Shown here in pieces: positions 54,131-62,634 of a stretch of 64,000 nt of DNA. The notes beneath the pieces are model-generated. The model searched no databases and was not told the origin of the DNA. It saw only the letters and a list, made by a program, of their open reading frames with translations. How positions within the stretch are numbered: position 1 is the stretch's first letter; each line of letters opens with the position of its first letter. Source of the DNA: Leptospiraceae bacterium (lineage in GTDB: Bacteria > Spirochaetota > Leptospiria > Leptospirales > Leptospiraceae). Position numbers and translations under genes: made by a program. The DNA is taken from positions 62,001 to 126,000 of the forward strand of contig JADJSX010000023.1 of assembly GCA_016711485.1 (NCBI GenBank), written 5' to 3'.

Positions 54131-54181
54131 TTATTAAGTTGAAAGCATTCGCAGGAAACCCGCCATTCTTTTTCGAGGGGT

Positions 54182-54269
54182 TGTGTAAAAGCATAGATTT
54201 CTGAGCGCAGAATGCCAAGAAACCGCATTTCTCTGTGACTCTGTGCCTCCGTGGCAATGCTTTTACACA
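54182..54269. repeat. Element with 13-base perfect inverted ends and a CTCTGTG core
   Basis: TGTGTAAAAGCAT at 54182-54194 and ATGCTTTTACACA at 54257-54269 are exact complements. Between them is AACCGCATTTCTCTGTGACT then CTGTGCCTCCGTGGC. A related block is at 11521-11560 (AACCGCATTTCTCAGTGCCT), and a CTCTGTG-type word occurs near 40160 on the other strand. Confidence 0.68.
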
Positions 54270-54309
54270 GTCCCTTTGATCAATAGCGAAAGAGATGGAG
54301 GGAGACATA

Positions 54310-54403
54310 TTGAGTTCGGAAACCTCCGTTAGACGCTCGACTCACCTAAACTCAATCATTTCTTTTTAGGAAAGAAATGATAATAGCCATTGCGTAAGGT
54401 GAG
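54310..54403 (-). repeat. CTCACC-family repeat, left part, inverted (copy D2)
   Basis: Ends GCGTAAGGTGAG on the plus strand. The complement reads CTCACCTTACGC, then a TCATTTCTTT/AAAGAAATGA hairpin and words shared with the left half of copy C (CGAGCGTCTAACGGAGGTT). With D1 it forms a rearranged pair around the 54182-54269 element. Confidence 0.62.
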
Positions 54404-54461
54404 TTAATGAGTAAAACAATCTTATCCTCTTGATTATGTCAAAATCCTTTTGTTTTATCGA

Positions 54462-55349
54462 TTATTTATTTTTTTTAGGCAAACCAAGATACTTGATCGT
54501 AGAAAAAGGTCCGGTTGGGAAAAAATAAACTTCCATCAATGGTTGCGTTTTACTTGTATTGATCGAGTGATGAGTGGAATAAGTAGGTGGATAGATATAA
54601 CTATTTTTTCGAATCTCTTTATACTCTCCATTTAAAATATGAGTTTTACCTTCTCCGTCAGAAAAAATTACGATTTGAGTTGGTTTATGATGGTGACTGT
54701 CCACGTCGTGGTCCGGATCAATTTTTGTGATTCCCATCACCATGGATTCATTATTGATAATTGTTTTCCAAGCAAGAGGAGTTGGTTTGCTTCCCAAAGG
54801 CATGAGACCGTCCCAGTTTTCCCAAGGAACGTTTTCTTCTTTTAATAATTGAATCTTTTCTCCTTTGTTATCTGCAACTTTATCGTTAGGCGAAAGAAAC
54901 GGTAGACTGTTAAATAAACCCTTAGGAAAGAAGAAAAATATTTGTGTTGGTTCGTCCTTTGTGTTTTTCAGACTTGTAACACTTCCTTGCGGTATATACA
55001 GAGAATCTCCTTTGCGTAAAGGAGTCATTTGATTTGCAACGAAAACTTCTGCGTCTCCTTCATAAATATAAATCGCTTTGTTTAAATTATGGAAATGCGC
55101 TGGAATTGTCTGATTTTTATTGAGAAAAAAAAGTACGGTTACAATTTCGCTTTTATCAAGTAAAAGTTTATATTCTACACTTTCTCCGTTCTCAAATTTT
55201 AAAGATTGCATCGATTTTTCATCAAAATGCATTCTTTCTACAGGCACACTACTTGGACTTGGGTCTTCACTTTTTTTACATCCAACATTCATAACACAAG
55301 TTAACAAGGTTACAATTAACAAATTTACTAGAAATGATTTTTTATTCAT
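54462..55349 (-). CDS. Double-cupin lipoprotein
   Basis: This 295-residue protein has a signal peptide ending in VMNVGC (Cys24) and two cupin domains. The first has PAHFHNLNKAIYIYEGDAEV and LRKGDSLYIPQGS; the second has DSHHHKPTQIVIFSDGEG and HHSINTS. The His residues suggest a metal site in each domain, perhaps more complete in the second. Cupins cover many enzymes and binding proteins, so the reaction is open; as a lipoprotein it acts in the periplasm or at the surface. GGAG lies 6 bases before the ATG. It stands alone between small repeats. Confidence 0.86.
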   Translation of the reverse strand: MNKKSFLVNLLIVTLLTCVMNVGCKKSEDPSPSSVPVERMHFDEKSMQSLKFENGESVEYKLLLDKSEIVTVLFFLNKNQTIPAHFHNLNKAIYIYEGDAEVFVANQMTPLRKGDSLYIPQGSVTSLKNTKDEPTQIFFFFPKGLFNSLPFLSPNDKVADNKGEKIQLLKEENVPWENWDGLMPLGSKPTPLAWKTIINNESMVMGITKIDPDHDVDSHHHKPTQIVIFSDGEGKTHILNGEYKEIRKNSYIYPPTYSTHHSINTSKTQPLMEVYFFPTGPFSTIKYLGLPKKNK

Positions 55350-55383
55350 TATTTACTCCAAAATTATTTTTCTCAATAAATCA

Positions 55384-55524
55384 CTGTACGCAAAAAAGCG
55401 TAAAGCGAGGTGATTGGGCCAATTAGCAACTTGGGCTACTGCCCAAACCTGTATATTTATTAAATTATTAGAAAAATCTAATATAGAGTAAATATTCATC
55501 TTTCCTCCTTTTGCGTAACATCAG
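55384..55524. repeat. CTCACC-family small repeat, copy E, diverged ends
   Basis: Begins CTGTACGCAAAAAAGCGTA, contains CTTGGGCTACTGCCCAAACC (also in copy F as CTTGGGCTGCCGCCCAAACC) and ends GCGTAACATCAG. Flanks do not match exactly. Confidence 0.62.
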
Positions 55525-55671
55525 TTAGTAAATTATTTCGGACTGAAACGTCAAGAAAATGACTTTGTAGAATAGGACATTTTAGAATAAATGCGAATAC
55601 TAATTCCGCTATATAGATATCTTTTGAGCGAGAACGTTAAATTTTGAACCTATTAGACAATCAGTCGCAGT
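55525..55671. other. Short gap after sdpI
   Basis: Together with copy E it forms the 320-base gap between sdpI and the cupin gene. No gene or hairpin terminator is obvious. Confidence 0.35.
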
Positions 55672-56325
55672 TTAGATTTTATCCGTTGCCTTCGAAAGTT
55701 TTTTGAATAAAAAATAAGAATAAATTACGGGAATGAAACTTGCGGAAAGTATACAAACAAGAACAATGAAAGGAAGTATTTCTAATTCCAAAAAAAAACA
55801 ACAGATAATACCAATTATCCCGTTATAGAAAAAAAGTTTTCCACCTAGTTCATGAGTTTTTTTCCATACAGTTTCATTTTCGAGAGTCCAAGGAGTTCGA
55901 ATTCCCATAAACCAATTGGGACGAATCGTTTTCATATAATTTCCGAGGACTGTAAACAATCCTAAAATTGATATAAGTATAAACTTGGCTTGAGAAAAAA
56001 CAAATCCCAAATAACTAGAACATACCCCCAAAAAAATTAATACGAAAAAAAGAGTTAAGGCTAATCGTATTTTATAATAAGTTCCGGCAAATAGAGAGTA
56101 ACTTTCTCTTCTTGGATCTAAACGTGGAATAACAAGTAATACAAAATAGAGGATACTGTTTAAAACCGGAAATAAATATTTACTAGAATAGGAGTCTGGA
56201 TTTCCATTAAAATCCCAATGCGATGGAATTTCGGAAGGTATTTTATCTGAAAAATATTCTAAGAAAATAAATTGAGACAGAAGTAAAATCCAAAAAAGAA
56301 TTTCCCTTTGTAAGATTAGTTTCAT
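55672..56325 (-). CDS. sdpI: SdpI-family membrane protein
   Basis: From the ATG at 56325 this is 217 residues, with AAGGAAAG upstream and an ATGA overlap with the regulator gene. It has about six membrane segments. The DUF1648-type motif IPSEIPSHWDFNGNPDSYSS is near the N-terminus. The SdpI signature GNYMKTIRPNWFMGIRTPWT and TVWKKTHELGGKLFF lies in the second half. In Bacillus SdpI gives immunity to the SdpC toxin and controls SdpR by holding it at the membrane. No sdpC is present here, so it may sense or resist a foreign toxin, or do a housekeeping job. The operon is regulator first, membrane protein second. Confidence 0.9.
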   Translation of the reverse strand: MKLILQREILFWILLLSQFIFLEYFSDKIPSEIPSHWDFNGNPDSYSSKYLFPVLNSILYFVLLVIPRLDPRRESYSLFAGTYYKIRLALTLFFVLIFLGVCSSYLGFVFSQAKFILISILGLFTVLGNYMKTIRPNWFMGIRTPWTLENETVWKKTHELGGKLFFYNGIIGIICCFFLELEILPFIVLVCILSASFIPVIYSYFLFKKLSKATDKI

Positions 56326-56597
56326 TTTTTCTTTCCTTTCACTTTGTCTTTTACCTTTAAAATCCATTTTAAAAGTTCGTCAAGCTCTGTGCTATTGATA
56401 GAATAATAAATATATTGTCCTTTTTTAATGCTAATCACAAGGTTTGCTTGCCTAAGTAAATCAAGGTGATGGGAAATTGTAGGTTTTGACATATTGAATT
56501 GGTCAGATATTTCCCCTGCCGTAAGATCTTTTTCTTTTAGAAGTTCAAGGATTTCTCTTCTCGTTTTATCGTTTAGTGCTTTAAATACAATATCCAT
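56322..56597 (-). CDS. sdpR: SdpR-like ArsR-family autorepressor
   Basis: This 91-residue winged helix-turn-helix protein opens DIVFKALNDKTRREILELLK and has AGEISDQFNMSKPTISHHL as the recognition region, both typical of the SdpR group. No metal-binding Cys pairs of the ArsR type are present. It should repress its own operon and be relieved through SdpI. The start at 56597 lacks a ribosome site. A 30-codon leader frame with a strong site overlaps it, so it may be translated by coupling. A long palindrome lies between it and the divergent serine hydrolase gene. Confidence 0.9.
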   Translation of the reverse strand: MDIVFKALNDKTRREILELLKEKDLTAGEISDQFNMSKPTISHHLDLLRQANLVISIKKGQYIYYSINSTELDELLKWILKVKDKVKGKKK

Positions 56598-56673
56598 TGT
56601 GAATGAGATAATTAAATTTCTGAGTTTTACTTTTTGTATACGTTTTTTTATTTTTTCGAGTCAGTTTTTTCAT
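56581..56673 (-). CDS. Possible 30-residue leader ORF overlapping the sdpR start
   Basis: An ATG at 56673 with AGGAG 6 bases upstream opens a very basic frame (MKKLTRKNKKTYTKSK...) that ends in TAA at 56581-56583, 16 bases inside sdpR in another frame. Because sdpR itself has no ribosome site, ribosomes leaving this leader may restart at sdpR. The peptide may have no function of its own. Confidence 0.4.
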   Translation of the reverse strand: MKKLTRKNKKTYTKSKTQKFNYLIHNGYCI

Positions 56674-56694
56674 TTAGACTCCTATAGTATTGTA

Positions 56695-56737
56695 TTGACA
56701 ATAATTAGATATTTAGATAATTGTCTAAATATCTAAT
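56695..56737. promoter_or_regulatory. Large palindromic operator between sdpR and the serine hydrolase
   Basis: ATTAGATATTTAGA (56704-56717) and its exact complement (56724-56737) flank TAATTG. TTGACA at 56695-56700 just before it is a good -35 box for the hydrolase gene, so a bound protein would block that promoter. SdpR or a related ArsR repressor is the obvious candidate, linking both divergent units. Confidence 0.7.
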
Positions 56738-56753
56738 AAAGAGGTGATGAAAA

Positions 56754-58544
56754 ATGCAAAAATTTAAAAAACAATTTATTATGATTCCTTTTGTAATTGG
56801 TTTATTTATTAATAATTGTAACTCGATACCGGAAAAACCTAAATCAATTCCGGTCAATGATTATAGTTACTTGAATGAATATTTAAATAACTATATACCG
56901 GAGCAAATGAAAGAAGCATCTATCATAGGATTAAGTGTTGGTGTAGTTTCCGACAAAGAGGTATTATTCGCAAAAGGATTTGGACTTGCGGATAAAGCCA
57001 GTGGAATCGAAGTCACACCCGATACAATTTTTAGAATTGCATCCGTTTCAAAAATCGTGAACTTAGTAATTGTTATGAAATTAGTCGAAGAAGGGAAATT
57101 AGATTTGGATACTGATATCAAAAAGTATCTACCTGAATTAAAAATAAAATCCCGTTTTGATTCTAAACCAATTACGATTAGATCTATTTTAACACACCAT
57201 TCTGGTTTACCGTCCGATAGACAAAAAGGATTTTTTACTCATGGTCAAGTAGATTCTCTAGAAAAATTAGTATCCGATTTAGATGGGGAATATACTTCTT
57301 ATCCACAAGGATTCATTTCTTCTTATTCCAACTTAGGGCATTCTATTCTTGGACGTATTGTTGAAAAAGTAACTGGCTCAACCTATTCTAATGTTGTTCT
57401 CCAAAAAATTTTCGTTCCTCTTGGTATGACTCATTCCTTTTATGAATTTAAACCAGAACTTAAAGAAAAATTCTCCAAGGGTTACGGAGGATTAGTCTTT
57501 CGATCAGAAGTGAATGAACCTAAACTCAGAGATTTGCCAGCTGGATTTTTAAACTCTTCCGTAAATGATCTCTCCAAATTCATTCAAGTATTTTTAAACA
57601 ATGGAAAAGTGGGAAATACAGTATTTCTTAAAGAGAAAACTCTCGAAGAAATGTACAAAGTGCAAAATGCCGGCAATCCCTACGATGATGATTTGCAAAT
57701 TGGTTTGGGATTTTTCTTAAATACATTTGATTTAGGAAATAATATTCTTACTTTGCAACACGGAGGTGATACATTTTTATTTCATGCTATGCTCGGTATT
57801 TTACCACGAGAAAAACTAGGAGTGATTGCCCTATCAAATTCGATTACATCTGCACCTCTTGTGCATAGCGTAGCCAAACAATCATTAGCCATTGCGCTGG
57901 AAACAAAAACGGGATATAAGGCCAATTTTACTGAACCTAAGTCCAGAATTGCCACTAACATGTCTAGTTTCTCAGGATTTTATCAAAATGGAAATTTGAT
58001 GAAAGTGGAAGTCGAAAATGGTAAAGTTTTCTCAGCTATCGCAACGGGCGCAAAATTTATATTACCCGACAAAGAAAGTGAATGGCAGGATGCAAAAATT
58101 AAAGTATTTGGGTTATTTACCGTTAACCCTCCAAATTTAAAATTCAAGTTCAAAACAGTTGGTCAGAATAAATTAATTTATATAAAAGCTGGGGGAACGG
58201 TTCTACTTTGGGGAAGTAAGATTGAATCAACACCGGATTCTATTTCCCCTTCATGGAAAGTTAGACTTGGTAAATATAAAATTCTAAACGATGATCTAGA
58301 CAATGCCAGTATGTTAAAATCACCGGAATTAAAAATAGAAAATGGTTTTTTAGTTTTCGAAAGTAATGGAATTCCTGCATCCAACATGGACACAAAACTA
58401 ACGTTGGCGCTAAAAATTTTAAACGAAAAGGAAGCTATCGTCGACGGACTTGGAAGAGGAAAAGGCGATACAGTTTCTGTAAAAAGTATAGGCGGCAAAG
58501 AAATATTAACCTATAGCGGTTATGAAATGGAAAAAATAAAATAA
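56754..58544 (+). CDS. Serine beta-lactamase-like lipoprotein hydrolase
   Basis: This 596-residue protein has a signal peptide with lipobox (LFINNC, Cys22) and a class C beta-lactamase/PBP-type domain. Motifs are S97-V-S-K100, Y191-S-N193 and QHGGDT as the third box. About 200 extra residues form a C-terminal beta-rich domain, as in many esterase/peptidase members (Pab87/FmtA-like). Activity on beta-lactams is not implied; D-amino-acid peptides or esters are as likely. The ribosome site is GAGGTGA. It is divergent from sdpRI and shares the palindromic operator, which suggests an envelope-stress link. Confidence 0.92.
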   Translation: MQKFKKQFIMIPFVIGLFINNCNSIPEKPKSIPVNDYSYLNEYLNNYIPEQMKEASIIGLSVGVVSDKEVLFAKGFGLADKASGIEVTPDTIFRIASVSKIVNLVIVMKLVEEGKLDLDTDIKKYLPELKIKSRFDSKPITIRSILTHHSGLPSDRQKGFFTHGQVDSLEKLVSDLDGEYTSYPQGFISSYSNLGHSILGRIVEKVTGSTYSNVVLQKIFVPLGMTHSFYEFKPELKEKFSKGYGGLVFRSEVNEPKLRDLPAGFLNSSVNDLSKFIQVFLNNGKVGNTVFLKEKTLEEMYKVQNAGNPYDDDLQIGLGFFLNTFDLGNNILTLQHGGDTFLFHAMLGILPREKLGVIALSNSITSAPLVHSVAKQSLAIALETKTGYKANFTEPKSRIATNMSSFSGFYQNGNLMKVEVENGKVFSAIATGAKFILPDKESEWQDAKIKVFGLFTVNPPNLKFKFKTVGQNKLIYIKAGGTVLLWGSKIESTPDSISPSWKVRLGKYKILNDDLDNASMLKSPELKIENGFLVFESNGIPASNMDTKLTLALKILNEKEAIVDGLGRGKGDTVSVKSIGGKEILTYSGYEMEKIK

Positions 58545-58592
58545 TTTAGCCTGAATAATACTTAGATTTCTAATAAGCTCCCACTTGCGTTA

Positions 58593-59060
58593 GTGAAATC
58601 TGAGTATTACAAAATATGGAATGATAAAGAACAGAGGATAATAGGTGTTACCTTTAATTCGAATGTCATTGACGATCTGAAACTTACGGAAGAAAAGTTA
58701 AAACAATCTGAATATTTACTGACTCACCTTACGCGCAAGCGCGTTGAGGTGAGAGATAGAGGCAATCGGCGACTTGGGCTGCCGCCCAAACCTGCTTATT
58801 CATTAATTCATTAGCTTTATCTAATATTCTTAAATTAGACTTCATTTTCGTAAATTTCCTATTTTGAGTAAGGTCAGTTACTGAGTGCTATTTATGATAG
58901 TTCCAGTGATTCGCATACATTGTTGAATAAAGATTTCAAAAATGCATCAATCTCAAATAATTAGTCAAAATGCTAAGCTAAAAGAAATTTCATGGCAACA
59001 GTCTCATAACGTAAGAAAACAGGTCGCAAATTTACTTGGCTTGTGTAAGACCCTATACCC
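58593..59060 (+). pseudogene. Ruined PAS histidine kinase, interrupted by a small repeat
   Basis: Before the repeat the frame reads SEYYKIWNDKEQRIIGVTF and KLTEEKLKQSEYLL, the end of one PAS domain. After the repeat it reads SAIYDSSSDSHTLLNKDFK, the start of the next PAS domain. Removing the repeat and one 7-base copy joins them in frame. Further on, in another frame, ISQNAKLKEISWQQSHNVRK matches the H-box of PAS kinases of this type; the intervening PAS body is deleted. The remaining kinase domain is lost. This is therefore a decayed gene hit by the repeat. Confidence 0.78.
58723..58877. repeat. CTCACC-family small repeat, copy F, inserted in a kinase pseudogene
   Basis: Left end CTCACCTTACGCGC, right end GAGTAAGGTCAG. 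TTACTGA flanks it exactly on both sides (58716-58722 and 58878-58884). The interrupted gene shows which bases were duplicated, so this copy defines the true ends of the family. Confidence 0.88.
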
Positions 59061-59199
59061 ATTATTTTTCCTTTTTCAAAATAAAAATTGTTTGACTTCA
59101 ATTCAACTTGGGGTTGTAGCCTGACATTAAGCACAAATCACAGAATAATTGTATCCAATGTATGAAAGTGATTTATCTAGTGAGAAAAAAGGAGTTACT
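59061..59199. other. Short gap before the thiopurine methyltransferase
   Basis: No gene is seen; the only signal is the strong AAGGAG ribosome site of the next gene. Confidence 0.35.
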
Positions 59200-59841
59200 A
59201 TGGACGCAAGTTTTTGGCACAGGAAATGGGAAAAAGGGGATATAGGTTTTTATGAGAAAGATACAAATGTTTTATTAAAAAGATATTTATCCAAGTTAAA
59301 TCTGAACCAAGGTAATCGAATATTTCTACCGTTATGCGGCAAGACTCGAGATATTGCATGGTTACTTGCTAATGGATATAACATTGCAGGAGCAGAATTG
59401 AGTGAAATCGCTGTTAAGGATTTGTTCCATGACTTAGGGATTGTTCCAGAAATTTTTAGTATTGGTTCGTTAATCCACTATAAGGCAAAAGGTATCGATG
59501 TATTCGTCGGAGATATATTTGAAGTAAACTCCGAATTACTTGGATTAGTCGATGCAGTTTATGATAGAGCCGCATTGGTTGCGTTACCTCTCAGGATGCG
59601 AGAATTATATACATCTCATTTACTAAAAATCACAAACGGGGCACCTCAGTTATTAATTACTTACGAATATGACCAACAACTTATCGAAGGTCCCCCATTC
59701 TCAATAAGTAAAGAAGAGGTAAATAATCATTATGCGAATGAATATACAATAACCAATCTTGAAAGAAAAGAAATTTCCGGTGGACTAAAGGGAAAAGTTT
59801 CTTCGAGTGAAACTGTATGGTTACTCCAAGGGAAGATGTAA
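59200..59841 (+). CDS. tpm: Thiopurine S-methyltransferase family protein
   Basis: The ATG at 59200 has AAAGGAG upstream and gives 213 residues beginning MDASFWHRKWEKGDIGFYE, the standard bacterial TPMT start. Motifs are FLPLCGKTRDIAWLLANGY (SAM site), GAELSEIAVKDLF and VYDRAALVALPLRMR. Bacterial TPMT methylates thiopurines and also selenium and tellurium oxyanions. Length and motifs are normal. It lies between a wrecked kinase and an intact hybrid kinase; no clear functional link is seen. Confidence 0.93.
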   Translation: MDASFWHRKWEKGDIGFYEKDTNVLLKRYLSKLNLNQGNRIFLPLCGKTRDIAWLLANGYNIAGAELSEIAVKDLFHDLGIVPEIFSIGSLIHYKAKGIDVFVGDIFEVNSELLGLVDAVYDRAALVALPLRMRELYTSHLLKITNGAPQLLITYEYDQQLIEGPPFSISKEEVNNHYANEYTITNLERKEISGGLKGKVSSSETVWLLQGKM

Positions 59842-59949
59842 ATGCTAAGTGTTGAATGGATAATAAAATAAATTTAATTGGAGGCATAAATTTGTTAGTC
59901 TCTATAAAATTCTATTTTCTTTTTAGTAGACCAAACCTAAAGAGGTATT

Positions 59950-62505
59950 ATGGACATTAAATTAATTCAAGAATTATTAAAAAAAGCTGGTGCGGAAGCG
60001 GAAGTTTCGACTAGCCTAACGCAGTCCCGATTCATGATTGTATTTGAAATGTTTGCAGGATTCTTGCTTTACTTAATAGCAAAAGAAAATCCAGACTCTT
60101 TTTTGCATCTCATTAAACTTCCTTTTTTTGACTCTAGACTGGGATCGAACAATGCTGAATTAGTATTTCATTGGGGAGTCCTAAATGGTTTTTTACTCTC
60201 CTTTCGATTTATTGTTTTTTATTTACTACCACGAGAACTCAAATGGGTTCAGAAATTGCAAAGTGTTACTACGTTTATTGCTGGAATATTTTGCGGATTA
60301 TCCTTCTTAGTTGCTTCCAGTGAACTAGATGAAAAATTTTTAGTTTTATTTTCGCTGATTATTCTAGTCATTATAGCAAGTTGGTGTGTAACAACCGTTA
60401 ACTTCTTATCGACTTTATACTTTATAGGCCCCGCCTTTTTATTGGTGGAGATTGGTTTAATTCTCAATCTTTGGACTCTTCAAAAATATTTTTATCCAGA
60501 AGTATATGCTGTTTTTTTCTTTTTTATTTTATATACATCCTTTCGCATTGGTAAAAATTATGATCTGCTCTATAGGCTTGCAATCGCCGTAACTAAAGAA
60601 AAACAAGAAACAGAATTAGCGCAGAAAGCACTTTCTGAATCAGAAAGTGAATATAGACACCTCGTACAAAATTCCAATGGAATTATTTTGAGATTTGATC
60701 GACAAGGGAAGATTCGATTTATGAACGATTACGGACTTTCCTTCTTCGGATATAAAAATGAAGAGGTTATTGGTAAATCTATTCTAGAAACCATTCTGTT
60801 AGAAAATGATACTTATAGTAAAGACCTGAAAAGTATGATGAATCAATTATTTCAAAACCCATCAAGTTTTTTGGATAATGAAAACGAAAATATTCTAAGA
60901 GATGGAAGGCGGGTATATATTCGTTGGCGAAATAGTTTACTAAATGAATTCGGGGATAATACAGAAATTCTTTCTGTTGGAATTGATATTACAGAAACAA
61001 TCATTGCAAGGAATGAACTCAAACAAAAAGAAAATTACCTCCGTTCAATATTAGAAAAAATTCCCATCCCGATTGCGATTACCAAGGTTAGTGACGGGAC
61101 GTACGCTTATGTAAATGAAAAATCGTTACAAACATTTAAGGTTCCCAAAGAAAAAGTCAAGGATGTAAACGTATCTATGTTTGTTGTGAATACAGATGTT
61201 CGAAAAAAATATTTAGATAGATTATTTAATAATCCAGACACGGTTGTAAGTGGAGAAATTTTGTTAAAGGATTTTGAAAATAAAGAGTTCTGGGTAATTA
61301 TATCTTATGCGCTAATCGAAATAAACGGAGAAAAAGCAATATTAGCCGGTATTCAGGACATCTCAGAACAAAAGAGAGTAGAAGAAGTATTAGCCTCAGC
61401 TAGAAAACAAGCAGAGGAGTCCAATCGTTTAAAGGATAGGTTCATGTCTCTTATTTCTCACGATCTTAGTGGGCCTATCGGTGGTATTAAATCAATGGCG
61501 AATATGTTAATTTCTCCGGATTTTGCTCCAAATTTTACGGAAGAAAATAAAATTCACTATATTGAATTGATTGGAAAAACTTCCTCCAATTTGCTTGAAA
61601 TGCTCGGACAGTTACTTAATGTTACCCGCTTAAAAACAGGAAAAATAGTTCCTTTCAAAAAAATCGTAAAACTACGTCGTTTAGTAGAGAATATGACCGC
61701 GCCATTTTCTTCTAAATTGAAAGAGCTTTCTATAGAATTTGAAAATCAAATTAAACAAGATGATTTTCTTTTTGCAGACTCTCATCTTATCGGAGAAGTT
61801 ATAAGCAATTTATTTACGAATGCAATGAAGTTTACACCTGCAGGCGGAAAAATCATTATTCAAATAAAAAATGATTCTAATGATTTCTCTATTCTTACCG
61901 TCACGGATACAGGCAACGGAATACCGGATTCGATTTTGCTAAATTTATTTCGTCATGAGGTAAAGACGAGTATGCCGGGACTCCACGGAGAAAAAGGTAC
62001 AGGACTTGGTTTGCCATATTCCAAAGATATTATCGAAGCCCACGGTGGAAAAATTTTAGTCCGTACTGAGAAGGATAAGGGTAGCAGTTTTGATTTGTAT
62101 ATCCCAACTATGCGACCTATTTTTTTAATTGTAGATGATCTGGATGTTCACAGGATTATTGTGCGTGATGCAATTCAAAGTGGTGGGTTTGATGTTGATA
62201 TTCTCGAAGCGAATAATGGACTTGAGGCACTCGAGATTTTGGAACATGTTGTGCCTGATTTAATTGTCACGGATATTTTTATGCCAGAAATGGATGGTTG
62301 GAAATTGATTGAAGAAATCCAAAAAAAAGAAGGATTTGCTAAAATTCCCATAATCATAATGACTTCCAAATTGACGATAGATAGTTCTCCTGAATTTGAA
62401 AACAAAAGTAAAATGGTACAAGAAATTATTTCTAAACCTCTTGATCCAAATAATTTTATAACTCTACTGAGTAAATACGGTCGTGCGAAAGGTATTCGAA
62501 AATAA
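59950..62505 (+). CDS. Membrane hybrid histidine kinase with two PAS domains and a receiver
   Basis: This 851-residue protein has six or seven membrane segments in the first 205 residues and PAS domains at about 235-345 (LVQNSNGIILRFDRQGKIRF) and 360-470 (ILEKIPIPIAITKVSDGTYA). HisKA follows with His504 in LISHDLSGPIGG, a HATPase (NLFTNAMKFTPAG, GTGLGLPYSKDII), and a C-terminal receiver (IFLIVDDLDVHR, VTDIFMPEMDGW). All catalytic residues are present. It senses through its membrane part and PAS domains and passes phosphate to its own receiver. AAAGAGG precedes the ATG. The neighbouring IS element begins about 105 bases after its stop. Confidence 0.95.
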   Translation: MDIKLIQELLKKAGAEAEVSTSLTQSRFMIVFEMFAGFLLYLIAKENPDSFLHLIKLPFFDSRLGSNNAELVFHWGVLNGFLLSFRFIVFYLLPRELKWVQKLQSVTTFIAGIFCGLSFLVASSELDEKFLVLFSLIILVIIASWCVTTVNFLSTLYFIGPAFLLVEIGLILNLWTLQKYFYPEVYAVFFFFILYTSFRIGKNYDLLYRLAIAVTKEKQETELAQKALSESESEYRHLVQNSNGIILRFDRQGKIRFMNDYGLSFFGYKNEEVIGKSILETILLENDTYSKDLKSMMNQLFQNPSSFLDNENENILRDGRRVYIRWRNSLLNEFGDNTEILSVGIDITETIIARNELKQKENYLRSILEKIPIPIAITKVSDGTYAYVNEKSLQTFKVPKEKVKDVNVSMFVVNTDVRKKYLDRLFNNPDTVVSGEILLKDFENKEFWVIISYALIEINGEKAILAGIQDISEQKRVEEVLASARKQAEESNRLKDRFMSLISHDLSGPIGGIKSMANMLISPDFAPNFTEENKIHYIELIGKTSSNLLEMLGQLLNVTRLKTGKIVPFKKIVKLRRLVENMTAPFSSKLKELSIEFENQIKQDDFLFADSHLIGEVISNLFTNAMKFTPAGGKIIIQIKNDSNDFSILTVTDTGNGIPDSILLNLFRHEVKTSMPGLHGEKGTGLGLPYSKDIIEAHGGKILVRTEKDKGSSFDLYIPTMRPIFLIVDDLDVHRIIVRDAIQSGGFDVDILEANNGLEALEILEHVVPDLIVTDIFMPEMDGWKLIEEIQKKEGFAKIPIIIMTSKLTIDSSPEFENKSKMVQEIISKPLDPNNFITLLSKYGRAKGIRK

Positions 62506-62528
62506 CTTTTCTTAAAAGGTTTATTAAT

Positions 62529-62552
62529 GCGACTTTGTCAAGTCGCCAAACT
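62529..62552. repeat. 24-base hairpin motif, second copy
   Basis: GCGACTTTGTCAAGTCGC then CAAACT: a perfect 7-bp stem with TGTC loop, one base different from 25702-25725. It lies 24 bases after the kinase stop and could act as a weak terminator. Confidence 0.62.
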
Positions 62553-62634
62553 ACTTCGTCCCAGAGTAGGATTTATTAATCTTACTTTTTTCTTTTCTTT
62601 CTTGGGAAAGTGGAGTGAACCTCTTTTTTTGGAA

